Source of the DNA: Adenophora triphylla var. japonica
Taxonomy: Eukaryota > Streptophyta > Magnoliopsida > Asterales > Campanulaceae
Length of the DNA: 64,000 bases
Reading direction: 5' to 3'
NCBI GenBank assembly: GCA_022495995.1
Contig: JAFEMH010002508.1
Location: forward strand, 239,501-303,500
How positions within the stretch are numbered: the first letter of the stretch is position 1; each line of letters starts with the position of its first letter. A program made the position numbers and the translations under genes. Under the pieces are notes generated by a model. It was given only the letters and a program-made list of their open reading frames with translations. It was not told the DNA's origin and searched no databases. Shown piece by piece: positions 19,724 to 30,641 of the stretch.

Positions 19724-20231
19724 TGACGCAGCACGGAAACACGATAAATTTCGTGATTAGCGCACTAATCACAAGAACCCTTCAATCGAAGGATCCTCAA
19801 ACACAATACTGGAATCCACCAGCAGAAATCTGGAATTCACCAGAAAATAAAGAGAAAACTCTTTAAATTAATAATATCAAAAGCTAAGTTTAACAATGCC
19901 CTAAAGATGTTTAAATACTATCTCTAAACCCTAAAACAAACCCTAAAACAAAATATTAAAACAAACCCTAAAATACCCCTAATTAAATATTCAAAAGACA
20001 GTAAAATAATAAAGCAACGCAAAGTCATCAACCTAGTCCCGTCTTTGAGGCGCCCGCCTGGGGGACTCCATGCTCCCGCCTCGAGCTCCGCAAGTTTGGC
20101 CATGTTTCGTTCACCTTGAGGCGCCCGCACGGAAGGGATTGAGGCGTCCGCCTCACAGCCAGTAAGTTCCTCCTCCGTTGAATCCATCCCCAATTCCTCT
20201 GTTGAATCCATCCCCAATTCCTCCTACATCA
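19724..20231 (-). repeat. 5' LTR of TR-GAG-like element 2
   Basis: This 508-bp LTR is uninterrupted and serves as the empty-site reference for the MITE in the other LTR. GAGGCGCCCGCCTGG lies at about 20047-20061, with related motifs to 20155. Confidence 0.9.
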
Positions 20232-20241
20232 CCCCTTCTGC

Positions 20242-20522
20242 AAGCCGAGTAGACAAAGCGAGAAAATGAACCCCATGCTGTTTGTTATGGGGACTAACAT
20301 TTTCTGACCACATTTGGATAAGAAAAGGTGGATTGCAAACATCATAGTATTCTAAATTTGAACAATAAGACAACATTACCATTCAACTTGTCATCAAATC
20401 AAGAAAATGAGAACTAGAGAATATAGTGTGTGTGTGTATGTGTGTACATATAGAAAGTAGTATACCAGTAAAGTTTATAATTAAATTGCCTTCTTCTAGC
20501 CTGTTGGCAAGTGTTTTAGGCC
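20242..20522 (+). promoter_or_regulatory. Upstream region of the PVA-dehydrogenase-like gene
   Basis: This is single-copy-looking AT-rich sequence between the copia B LTR and the ATG at 20523. It contains a GT microsatellite (about 20426-20446). I cannot point to a convincing TATA box. Retroelement insertion about 280 bp upstream of the start probably separated the gene from more distal elements. Confidence 0.35.
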
Positions 20523-21158
20523 ATGGACATGACTCCTTGTATACGTGGTAATCCTGTTATTCTTTTTCTTGCACTGTTTTTAGTTGTAGTCGCGAAGAAT
20601 GCATATTCTGCTGTAAGTACAACTCTCTCACTCTCTTTCAGTGGCTTAGGCAGTTAAAATTTCCTATTTTTATCATAACTTAATTATATTTGATTCATTC
20701 AATTGGCATCAGTGGGTAAATCACGGAGGCGACTTAACAAACAGGAGATACGCCAAAGAAGAGGTTCTAATCAACCCATTGACTGTACACAAATTGCATT
20801 TGAAGTGGAAATTCTTTGCAGGGAAGGACATATCAGCAACACCAGCCATAGCTGATGAAGAAGTCTACTTTCCATCATGGAATGGTTTCCTTTACGCAGT
20901 GGATACTTATAATGGTGCCCTTATCTGGAAGCAAAACATCTGTCAGTTAACTGGTCTGCCAGGAACTGGTTTGATAGTGAACGTAGCAGTTTCAAGATCC
21001 ACGCCTACTATTGCCGGTGACCTTCTAATTGTTCCAATATATGGACCTGGAGTCGTTATTGCCGTCACTCGGTCAACCGGTGAACTCGTATGGTCAACAA
21101 CCTTGGACCCGCGTCCTTTTACGGTCATAACTACATCTGGAACTGTGCATAAAGGGTT
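20523..21158 (+). pseudogene. Polyvinylalcohol-dehydrogenase-like PQQ-propeller protein, first two exons
   Basis: Exon 1 (20523-20612) encodes a signal-peptide-like start (RGNPVILFLALFLVVVAKNA). A GTAAGT donor and an ATCAG acceptor bound a 100-bp intron (20613-20712). Exon 2 (20713 to about 21158) continues in frame: NHGGDLTNRRYAKEE, KWKFFAGKDISATPAIADEE, WNGFLYAVDTYNGALIWKQ, SRSTPTIAGDLLIVPIYGPG, AVTRSTGELVWSTTLDPRPF. These are repeated beta-propeller blades of the PQQ-like family, here in the plant PVA-dehydrogenase-like group, and the signal peptide implies secretion. The exon appears to end at a GTTAGT donor. The remaining exons are not in the window, because copia C lies 150 bp downstream. 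The family's usual length is several hundred residues, so this is a 5' gene fragment. Confidence 0.8.
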
Positions 21159-21308
21159 AGTTATTCCTCCATACAGTACTATATATCATGCTCCAAAGTT
21201 GTTACAGTGCTAGTTTGGTATGCAATATTGAAAATAATTCGTTTCCATGATGTTTAGTACAAATTTCATTTCATGAAATTGTAATTACCGTTGGAAATAA
21301 CTTAAATA
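21159..21308 (+). other. Start of second intron of the propeller gene
   Basis: AT-rich non-coding sequence follows a plausible GTTAGT donor. It has no coding match to a third propeller exon, and copia C begins at about 21309. Confidence 0.45.
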
Positions 21309-21592
21309 TGTTGTCATTTGAATTTGTGTTTGAAATTGTCTTAAAGACAATAATAATTTAGGAGTTATTTTCAGTTAGTAATGAGAATAAATGGGTAGTA
21401 ATGAGGGAGTTACGGGAATTGAATTAGTATTAATAGGATTAATTAGTAGTTAATATATTGTCTTTTGTAGAGCCTATATAAAGGCCAAGTAGTATTCATT
21501 TGGATGCAAGGAAATTACAAGAGAGTGTGTTAATAAAAGAAAGAAAGTAAGATCCCGAAATATTTTTGTTTTACTCCTTGTTATTTTCTTCA
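21309..21592 (+). repeat. Copia C 5' LTR (left edge tentative)
   Basis: It starts TGTTGTCATTTG and ends TTTTCTTCA, three bases before the PBS. A TATA box CTATATAAAGG lies at about 21473-21483, at a sensible distance from the gag start. Confidence 0.6.
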
Positions 21593-21595
21593 AAG

Positions 21596-21607
21596 TGGTA
21601 TCAGAGC
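21596..21607 (+). other. Primer-binding site of copia C
   Basis: TGGTATCAGAGC is the full initiator-tRNA-Met primer site. It lies three bases after the LTR end and directly before the gag ATG at 21610. Confidence 0.9.
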
Positions 21608-21609
21608 CT

Positions 21610-22665
21610 ATGGCGAATATGATGGGTCAAATGCCGCTACCACGACTAACGAAAGGGAATTACGGTAACTGGAGCATTCAAATGAAAGCTCTTCTCGGAT
21701 CTCAAGATGCATGGGAGGTGGTCGAAGAAGGTTTCGAAGAACCAACAAACACCACGGGATATACGGCGGCTCAAAACAAGGCGTTGAAAGAGTTACGATC
21801 GAAGGATAGTGCGGCACTATACATGTTGTTCCGAGCCGTTGACGAGTCAGGCTTTGAGAAGATTGCCGGTGCAACTACTTCAAAAGAAGCGTGGGACATT
21901 TTAGCAAAAGTGTACAAAGGAGCCGACCGAGTTAAGCAACTGCGTCTCCAAACTCTTCGTGGCGAGTTAGAGGGCATGAAGATGAAGGAGTCGAAAGCTT
22001 GATCTGACTACATCACGCGTGTACAAGCTGTGGTGAACCAACTCACTCGTAATGGCGAAACGTTAACCGATGAGCGAGTTGTGGAGAAGATTTTGAGATC
22101 GTTAACCGACAATTTTGAGAATGTTGTGTGCGCAATAGAAGAATCAAAGGACCTTGCAACGCTCACAGTCGATGATATTGCCGGTTCTCTGGAGGCACAC
22201 GACAACGAAAGAAGAAAAAGAAGGAGGAGACACTCGAGCAGGCACTTCAAACCAAGGCGTCAATCAAAGACGAAAAGGTACTCTATTCTCAAAATTTTCA
22301 TGGTAGAGGGCGCGATCGTGGAGGTCGCCACAATGGTGGCGGTGGAGTAGGCCGCGGACAAGGTGAATATTATGAGAAAAAGGGGCAGTCAAGCCAACAA
22401 AATTGGCGAGGTAGAGGGCGTGGTCGAGAGAGGCGGTCGGACAGATTATTCAATTGTCAAATGCTACAACTGCGACAAACATGGGCACTACGCAAAAGAG
22501 TGCAAATCAAAAATCGAGTGCTATAATTGCGGTAGGTATGGGCACTATGCAAAGGAGTGCTATTCTGAGAAGAAGGTAGAAGAAAACGCGAATCTAGTAG
22601 CGGAAGAGGAGACAAGAGAAGATGGTGTTCTCATGATGGCTTACAAAAATACCGTTTCCGACAAC
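21610..22665 (+). pseudogene. Copia C gag
   Basis: It starts at the ATG at 21610 (MANMMGQMPLPRLTKGNYGN). A Retrotran_gag_2/UBN2 domain follows (YTAAQNKALKELRSKDSAAL, EAWDILAKVYKGADRVKQLR). A TGA at 22000-22002 interrupts the frame, which continues as SDYITRVQAVVNQLTRNGET. After frameshifts near 22260 and 22340, two tandem CCHC knuckles appear: CYNCDKHGHYAKEC (22459-22500) and CYNCGRYGHYAKEC (22519-22560). It would package element RNA. It is broken by a stop and frameshifts. Confidence 0.85.
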
Positions 22666-23060
22666 GACACAGCGTGGTATCTCGATACCGGCGCTAGTAA
22701 CCACATGTGCGGGCACAAGTTCCTGTTCAAAGAGATTCGAAAGGACGAATGCCGTTATGTGTCCTTTGGAGATGCATCAAAGGTGGAAGTCAAAGGAATC
22801 GGCACGGTGTGTTATTTGCAGAACGATGGATTGATTGGCTCAGTCCAATGTTTACTATGTACCAGATCTCAAGACCAACATTTTGAGTATGGGACAACTC
22901 ACGGAAAAAGGATTCTCAATGTTATTGAAAGATCGTGAAATGCAGTTGAAGGACAAGCATGGGCGCTTGGTTGCACGTGTAGAGATGGGAAGAAACAGAA
23001 TGTACAAGTTGAGCTTGTAGGGTATACAAGCGAAGTGTTTACATGTCGACGTAGAAGACA
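22666..23060 (+). pseudogene. Copia C protease
   Basis: The active site WYLDTGASNHMCGH (from 22677) has an intact catalytic Asp. FGDASKVEVKGIGTV follows, and after a frameshift near 22850 VYYVPDLKTNILSMGQL, the usual end of copia proteases. It runs straight on from gag without its own start, as expected for a polyprotein. Confidence 0.8.
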
Positions 23061-24041
23061 AAGCGCTCTTATGGCATCTGCATTTTGGTCATCTACATAA
23101 TGGTGGTTTGAAAGAGTTAGTAAGGAAAAACATGGTATACGGGCTTCCAGACGTTGAATATGGGGGGAGATTTTGTGAAGAATGTGTGCTTGGGAAGCAA
23201 GCACGAGCCTCGTTCCAAAAGATGGCAGAATATCGATCTAAAGGAATCCTTGAGCTAATTCATACCGACATATGTGGCCCAATCACACCTATGTCATTCA
23301 GCGGTAAAAGGTATTTTATTTCCTTTATTGATGATTTCTCACGAAAATGTTAGGTTTATTTCTTGAAAGAAAAATCAGAGGCGTTCGAGGTGTTTAAACG
23401 GTTCAAAGTGATGGTAGAGAAGTCGACAGGAAAACACATTAAGGCTATACGATCTGATAGAGGTGGCGAGTGTACTTCAACAGCTTTCAAGGAGTATTGC
23501 TCCTCGGAAGGCATAAGGAGATTTCTTACCGCTCCATATTCCCCTCAACAGAATGGAGTGGCTGAAATGAAGAATCGGACTATACTTAATATGGTTCGTT
23601 CAATGTTAAGAAGCAAGAATTTGCCTAAGGAGTTTTGGGCAGAAGCAGTCCAGTGTGCCGTTTATGTTCAGAATCGTTGTCCACATGTGAGGTTGGATAA
23701 CGTGACACCACAAGAAGCTTGGAGCGGACAAAGACCAACAAAGTGACCCATTTCGAATCTTTGGTAGCTTGGCTTATGCACATGTACCAGATCAGCGAAG
23801 AACAAAGCTTGAAGACAAGAGCAAGAGATATGTTTTCATTGGGTATGATGAGAACCCAAAGGGGTACAAGTTGCTTGACCCATTAAGCATGAAAGTGATA
23901 GTGAGCCGTGATGTACAAGTAGATGAAGCACGTGAGTGGGACTGGAATAGTTCAACACAGAGGAGCAGTGAAGACGCAGATCTCGGTTTTGGCGCCAACA
24001 CGGCGCTTACGAGGCGCTTCCGTAAGCGCGACGAAGCTTGA
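23061..24041 (+). pseudogene. Copia C integrase
   Basis: The pre-integrase region reads LWHLHFGHLHNGGLKELV and CEECVLGKQARASF. The rve core follows: LELIHTDICGPITPMSFSGK, KAIRSDRGGECTSTAF, YSPQQNGVAEMKNRTI. A TAG at 23351-23353 replaces the expected Trp of the SR-C-W-VYFLKEKSEA block, a single G-to-A change. Another frameshift at about 23745 precedes the C-terminal part (YVFIGYDENPKGYKLLDP). The ERK motif of the catalytic Glu helix is MKN rather than RKN. Confidence 0.8.
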
Positions 24042-24074
24042 TAGCGGGCGCAAAGTGAACCTCGACAGCCCAGA

Positions 24075-24669
24075 ATGCGAAGTATACAAGATTTGGATGA
24101 TTCGACAGAAGAAATGCATCTAGTGTGTCTTTTGGCAGATACGGAAGATATCAGTTTTGAAGAAGCGGTCCGAGATGGAAAATGGAAGGTTGCTATGAAT
24201 GAGGAAATCAGGGCAATAAACCGCAACAACACTTGGGAGTTGGTAGATTTGCCTAAGGGAGTTCAACCCATTGGTGTAAAGTGGGTGTTCAAGAAAAAGA
24301 TAAATGCACAAGGAGAGATAGAACGGTACAAGGCACGACTTGTTGCAAAGGGGTACAAGCAGAAAGCGGGGATTGACTATGATGAGGTTTTTTCTCCGGT
24401 TGCAAGAATGGAGACAATCCGTTTGCTTATTTCACAAGCTGCTCAGTTCAATTGGCCAATATTTCAAATGGATGTCAAGTCAGCATTCTTGAATGGTATG
24501 CTCGAAGAAGAGGTTTACGTAGAGCAACCACCTGGATATGTCGAAGTTGGAGAAGCGAGCAAGGTGCTAAAGTTAAAAAAGGCTCTTTATGGCTTGAAAC
24601 AGGCGCCTCGCGCATGGAATACGCGAATTGACACTTATTTCAAGGAAAATAGTTTCATTCAATGTCCTT
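24075..24669 (+). pseudogene. Copia C reverse transcriptase, truncated
   Basis: The N-terminal half of RVT_2 is present: [75 protein letters not shown]. The frame is lost at 24670, where the SIRE-like LTR begins, so the YVDD catalytic block is absent. The break marks an insertion or recombination edge. Confidence 0.85.
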
Positions 24670-26038
24670 TGTTAGGTCCCAAATGGTAGGAATCAGGCTA
24701 GAGGGGGGGTGAATAGCCTGTTTATAACTTTTTGCTAAAACTTGTTTTGAAAAACTCTAGCTCACCGGTAAGTGATTTTGCACAGCGGAAATTAAGTTTT
24801 CAATTTAGAGAAAAGGCAAACCGGTAAGACAAAATATCATGCAAGTCAAGACAAAAATTATTTCCAAGTAAGACAAACAAAATGAGCAGTAAGTGAAGTC
24901 AATAGGTTGTGACCAGTTGAGAGATTATCAACTGATTACAACTACACAACAGAAAACAAACAAAGCAATAAATGACACATTGTTTGAAGAGGTTCACAGT
25001 GTTAAATAAGCGCTACGTCCTCTACCAAGTTTGGTCGAACTTGGATTTGTGAAGGTGCGCTACTTTATTAATGGATTCTACCTATTACAAGTTGCAAGCC
25101 AATGATTGAAAGGCCGCCAAACTAGAGGTGACCACTAATGGGTCGTGCTACAATAAAGACACTGGTGTTTTCTAGAGATGTGCTCACAAGCCGAGTGATT
25201 TCTCTAGGGTGTTGTGTGTGAATCAATCAATGTGTTCCATAGGTAGTCTAATGGAGGAACACTACGAATTGATTGAGGTGCCGGTGTATAAGTCCTAACA
25301 GAGATGTCTAGTGAATAAAGGGACTTGCTTTGAATGCTTTGAACTAGAGAATGTGCGGGTTGGTAGTTGAAAGCGGCTCACTCTCAAGAATCATAAATGC
25401 ACCAACCTTCTTCAATGCTCCAGGAAAGCTATTTATAGTGAACTTTGAAAAGGAGCCGTTGTCTTTGAAGAGGTTGCAATGATGACTTGGGTAGCGGGCA
25501 TTAAATGGGAAGATCCTTGCATTAAATGCCCGAGATTGGATAGAGAGGATTTCGAGAGATAGATGGGGCTCTGTGAGTGCTTGGTTACTTGACATTCTCA
25601 AAGAAGGTGCGATTTGTTGCGAGAGATGTCATGTCGGCATGCTTGAATTACCAACTTTAGCTAAAGTTGATGGGTAGGTGGTTGGGAGCAATTAATGCAG
25701 CAAGTGCTAACAATCTTGAGGTGTAAGCTATAACCGGTTACATAACGGGTAAAGGATGGACCGGTAACTCAAGCGGTAAGATAGGTTAACCGGTAAAGGA
25801 GCTTTGGCCGGTAAATGACTTCAACCGGTAACTCACACATTCTTGATGGAAATTCTACTGGTCTTGAGTCATCAAATCTTGAGAAAAATACATAGCAAAA
25901 ACACTGGGCACTAGCACTAAGGGATCCTATGGTACATAGAAAAATTCTATTTTGATCTAACTAAATTAGGGGTCCTCATTAATGCTTGTTATGATTGGGA
26001 TTAAGCAATTCTAAGCCTAAGCATATATTTGACTAACA
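24670..26038 (-). repeat. SIRE-like LTR A (3' LTR of internal domain 1)
   Basis: On + it runs from TGTTAGGTCCC to GACTAACA, so it has TG...CA ends in either reading. A minus-strand TATA box (CTATAAATAG, about 25429-25438) matches those in LTRs B and C. It contains ACCGGTAA-type octamers, mainly at about 25730-25830. Several CAG/CTG positions read differently from B and C, for example AGCG at 25013 for ACTG. Confidence 0.9.
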
Positions 26039-26414
26039 ATCTCCTCCTAATTGCTTAAGTCCAATCACCCTAGGTTAGCATCTTCTTGACTTAGAAAAGG
26101 AAATGATGAAGAGTTTGTTTATTTGATATATCATTCCCCAAGTCAAGAGACAACTTGATGCTACCTAAGTAATCTTACAGATAAGTGAAAAATAAACGAT
26201 TGAAAAGGGGGAAAAATTTTGAATGAGACCTGCAAGATATATCGGTTAGAAGCAGTTGGAATATTAAAAGTAAAGGAAACTCAAACAAAACACAAAGTTT
26301 AAGGATAAGAGATTCTCATTATGTTGTAGACCGGTGAATGAGGGAAAGAAAGACAAAAACATCATCGGTTACATTCTCAGAGCTGCACCGATAAGAGGCT
26401 TGGATCTTGATCGG
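26039..26414 (-). other. 3' untranslated region and polypurine tract, domain 1
   Basis: The minus-strand purine tract AATTAGGAGGAGAT (26039-26052) directly precedes LTR A. The rest is non-coding sequence between the extra ORF's stop and the tract. It has no other recognisable feature. Confidence 0.6.
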
Positions 26415-29400
26415 TTAAGGAGCAGCAGCATCTGAAGGAGGATCTGAGGCTTTAGACTTCTTGGATGATTCCTTTGCTTTCTTCTTCTCTTTCTCATCCC
26501 TTTTTCTTTTCTTCCTTTCTTCTCTAACTACCAGGAGCACTTCATTTTTAGCTTTCACTTTGGCTAATTCCATCTCAAGCTCACGGTTCCTTTCTTGACA
26601 ACTACTAAGGGCTTCAGCTGTCCTTTTGAGTTCTTCAATGGATCGGTTCAGAATGTCTTTGCCGGAAAGTTGTTGCTCACAAAGGATTTTGTTGGTTTGC
26701 CGAGCCTCATCAAGTTGTAACTAAAGATCTCTGATGGCGTTGTCTCTAGCTTTTATATCGGTCAAGAAATTGCCAAGAGACAGAGCAATACCGATCTTGA
26801 TAAATCAAATCTTCTCTCATCCTCCTCTGATTGAACTTAATAAAAGAACGAGCTAACTCAATATTGACTTCAACAAAACCATCAAGCAAGGCTCTATGAA
26901 GATCTGTCAAATCTGAAGCAAGGAGTGGCCTATTCAAATCATCGGTAGGAGGGGTCGGTAAAGGAATGGATTGAGAGACCGGTTGGCTAGCCGGTAAAGG
27001 AGCATCGGTAACTTGAGGCAATTGATCGGCAACATGGCTATCGGTAATAGGAGAAGATGGATCGGTAAGAGGTTCTTTGGAGTACGATCGGTCCGAGACA
27101 CTTCACCGGTAGGAGAGATCTCAATCTCCTCATCCAATAATTCCATGGGAGAGACGGGAGGAGCAATCGGTAAAGGAGAAGCGGGAGCATAAGAGGTTCG
27201 AAAGGGTTCCAAACTCATCATCTCAGCAAAAGAAAGTTCCAAGAGCTCAGCTGCAATAGGGACTAACGGTAAGATGGCTTACCGACGCCTTAGAATGTGA
27301 ATTACTCTAAGAGCCGGCGAAGTAATGAAGCTTCTCTAATGTTGCTCCAAGGTATAGGCTTGCCTTTCTTCATCACGAGAGTCTGGTCACATTTGGCAAT
27401 AAGCCAACCATTTTAGTAACATAACCGAGACCAATTTAAAAGCCTCAACTCCAGAATTTGAGTGATACGCCCATTGATAGACATATACCGGATAAAGAAG
27501 TCATCGGTCGAAAGGGTGCTTTCAACCGTGCAGGGCAAAAGTTGCATACGGCCTTGAATCTGATAAACCGATTGTGTTCTTTGAAGAGAGGAAGGATATT
27601 TCTTGTTTGGTTTTGGAGAAGGGAAATCGGTAACCGGTTGTTGCTCATCCTTTCCGGGCATGATTTCTTTGCCTTTGGGAGGAATTGGACGCTTCTTAAG
27701 CTTCAACACCTTAATCTTCGATACCGGCGACTTGTCTCACCGGGCCCAAGAGTTTTGGTATATCTAGGAGGAGTATCTTCGGGAGAGCGGCTCAACCTTC
27801 ATATTTTCCACAACATCAATGAAGGTGGACATTCTATCTTCTCTCCTTTGCCTCTGAAATTGATCGGCAATAGATGGAGGCATTGGAGTGGGCTCGATGC
27901 TTGCCTTGCTAAGGATCTTCTCATGAACCTCAAATAAAGGTATTCCATCGGCGGATCGAGGAATAGAAGCTTTGGAGGTATAGAAATTGAGAGTAGACAT
28001 GAGATCCTTCGACGCATACCGGGATCATCATAAACGGGAGGAATTGTTGGATCATTCTCATCAAAATCAACATCTTCTTCTTCTTCATAGAAATCAGAGA
28101 GAGTCTTCATCAAAAATGGGATCAATATCCTCCTCCTGAACCGGTGAATTGGCTCTAGAAGAGGAAGGAAGAATGACTTGACTTACCGATTGACTAACCG
28201 GGTAGAAGAGATGCTTGAATGGCTTTACGAGTAGCCAACTCTTCAATGGTTGCTCTTTGACTCTCCTTGAGCTTCTCGGTTGCTCGGTAAATAAGCTAGC
28301 GGCAAGGCTTCTTTGGAGAAGGATATCATCAACATTAATTGCCTTAATCGGTTCGGTAGATGCAACGGTAAGGGGCTGACTAACCGGTAAAGGAGAAGCA
28401 CCGGTAAATGGCTCAGAAGCCGGTAAATCTTCTCTAACCGGTTGAAGTATTTCACCGGTAAGAGGCATCGGTTGAACAACCGGTAAAGGGCTTGGCCTAA
28501 TAACTTCTCCTCCTCTGAAGCAAGAACGGTGGCGGAGAAGTCTCGGTACTACCTCCTCCTACATGTTGCATCGGTAAAGGAGTTGTAAAGTCGGTACTTA
28601 TCTTCTCGAGATCGATCAATCTCGGCGACATCTTGGTCATCGGCATCGAATTACTAGAGTCGGTAGAGCTGGAGCTTGTGATGGCTGCCCTATCAATGGC
28701 TTGATCATCGAGCCATTAATGTCCTTGAACATTTCTTCAATTTCTTCATCGAGAACAGTAGCCCATTTTTTTTTGTTGGGTGAATAGAGTTGAAGAAGGC
28801 GAGAAGAGAAATATCACCCATACTACGAAAGTCTCTGTTCAAATCCACCAGATTTTGCACCACATCCATTACATTCTTCACGAATTGCCATCTTCTAGGG
28901 CCTAAGTTGACAATCTCGGGATCGAAAGGAGGGAAGATCATCTCCGGTAACTCATATCTTCCAAGGCGATAGGGATCGAGATTCCTTGAGGGTATCTGAG
29001 CATTGTAGAGAATGGCAAAATCAAACCATACTGCTTGAATCATCATGTCTTGCCGGAGCCTGTCCTGAGCCAAGTAGATGGCATTCCACATAGGAGGCAG
29101 CAACTCGAAATACCGATTGTAAATCTTGAGTAGACTATCTCTGGACAATGAGATATCATAGTCACTCAACAAACATGGCTTGGTATAGTAGAGACCTTTA
29201 TCTTCATGGATGTTGTCAAAATCCACATAATCAGATATGTCACCGGCGGGACTGAGTCTTTGTTGATCTCATGGAATTGCAAAAGCTTTCGAAGGAAAGG
29301 AGGCAAGTGCTCAATAGGATATACCCAAGTGGGAGATGGTTCAAAGGTAGGATTGACTAGCCAGGGATTGTAATGGTAAATGTGAAAGGTTGGATTTCTG

Positions 29401-30641
29401 ATCGGTTTGCAGTGACTTACCGGTCGGGTTGATGATTGACCGGTAAATGGGATTTTGTCGTTAAGAAAGTTGTGATCAAAAAGTCTTTTGGGAATGAAAG
29501 GTATGAAGGTTCCCAAGTCTGTTTCAATTCTCCTTCTTCTCTCAGCATTTTCTTTGGCAATTTGTTGGGAAGATTTTGGAATAGGTTTGGATCTCTTGGA
29601 AGGGGGAGGAGCGATTTTACATTTGTGGCTTTTTGCTTTACGGTAGGGGAAAGAATGATAGAGATAGGCTTATCATCATCATCATCAGAAGAAGACTCAA
29701 GTAGTTTTCTCTTTACTGGCAAAGAAGGTTTGGGAGCAGGAGGAGCACCGGCAAATTGAGCAACCTTTGGCCGGCTAGAGAGTTTCTTCTTTTGAGCTGG
29801 TTTGCCGATTGGTTTACCGACTGGTTTACTGGTAGCAGGTTCAGCAGACTTACCGGTTGGATTACCGGTGGAAGGCTCGATCGGCTTACCGGTTGGTTTT
29901 GCCGGTAGATTCTTTGATGGCTCTAACCATGTCAAACTTGTCAAAAGCTTTGCGAAAAGGCGAGGATACTTGGGTTGATTCTCGAAGCTTGAAGAAGCTG
30001 CGGGGATGGATGCGAGAGCACGGCTAATCATCGAGATAATGACAAGGTTTGGCTTTGTTGGTCTTGGTAGATGGCCTTTCCTTGAAATTTCTTAAAAGCA
30101 ATTAAAACAATCCGGTAAAGGAAAGCACACCGATTGAATTCTCCTCCAATAATGATGGCGGCAATGGCTTCCCATTGTATCATGGTGATACAATGATGAG
30201 AGCAGACCGGCAAATGAAGCATCGGTCAACGATATCGGCAATGGCATAGAAAACGGCATCAAAACCGGCTTTCTTGTTTGCTTCACCGTAACGAAGGGAT
30301 CGAGATCCACGAACCTTTGCCCCAAGCATCAATCATATCTTTCATGGAGATAGAAGATGGACCGGAAGAAGAGAGATTGGGGAAGGCGGCGGCAATAGTA
30401 GGCTGGGCTAAAAGTAATAGGAACACCGGCGGCGGTTGAAATAATATTCTCATTCTCATCCACCACACCATTGTCAAACAATTCATTAACCATCTCATAA
30501 TAAATGTCTTCATTTCCTTCAGGCATCACGAAAGGAATAACTCCGGCAGCAATGAATAGAGCTTCAATGGCACGGCCTTCGTCGGAGTCGAAAAAGGCTG
30601 GAGAGAATGTAACCTCCATAGATGTCTTTCTTAATGGCCAT
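26415..30641 (-). pseudogene. SIRE-type additional ORF ('env-like' position), domain 1
   Basis: About 4.2 kb of minus-strand coding sequence lies between RNase H and the 3' LTR, now split by frameshifts. The likely start is the ATG at 30641, followed by EVTFSPAFFDSDEGRAIEAL and VMPEGNEDIYYEMVNELF. Later parts include a Lys/Pro repeat region (KPTGKPIEPSTGNPTGK), a conserved block (YYTKPCLLSDYDISLS, LGPRRWQFVKNVMDVV), and low-complexity repeats of PV-S-QP type. A C-terminal coiled coil (SCQERNRELEMELAKVK) leads to a Lys-rich tail ending in DAAAP and a stop at 26415-26417. I see no signal peptide or membrane segment, so calling it an envelope rests on position only. It has its own promoter-like leader (30642-30906). 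Confidence 0.6.

Larger units (their letters stand above)
17682..20231 (-). mobile_element. Non-autonomous gag-only LTR retrotransposon (TR-GAG-like) 2
   Basis: The left LTR (17682-18468) and right LTR (19724-20231) share TG...CA ends (minus start TGATGTAGGAGG, minus end GCTGCGTCA). A perfect PBS (TGGTATCAGAGC) adjoins the right LTR. A perfect 5-bp CCCCT duplication flanks the element, which is inserted in the copia B LTR. The internal region codes only for gag-like proteins. The left LTR is longer because it contains a 275-bp Stowaway MITE. Confidence 0.9.
12690..20241 (-). mobile_element. Copia B: SIRE-like element, 3' end missing, with nested insertions
   Basis: The minus strand has 5' LTR, PBS, a long gag with coiled coil and two CCHC knuckles, protease and integrase. 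It then stops at the copia A join, so RT and RNase H are absent. The long gag with an extra coiled coil fits the SIRE/Maximus branch. Its LTR runs from 16087 to 17681 and probably continues at 20237-20241, interrupted by a Harbinger-type MITE and a TR-GAG-like element. The outer edge at 20241 (minus-strand start TGCAGAAGGGGC) is tentative. Confidence 0.75.
21309..24669 (+). mobile_element. Copia C: Ty1/copia element, 3'-truncated
   Basis: The + strand has LTR, PBS, gag with two zinc knuckles, protease, integrase and RT. It is cut at 24669 in the RT by the SIRE-like LTR. RNase H and the 3' LTR are missing, so target duplications cannot be checked. At least one Trp-to-stop change and several frameshifts show it is dead. 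Confidence 0.85.
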
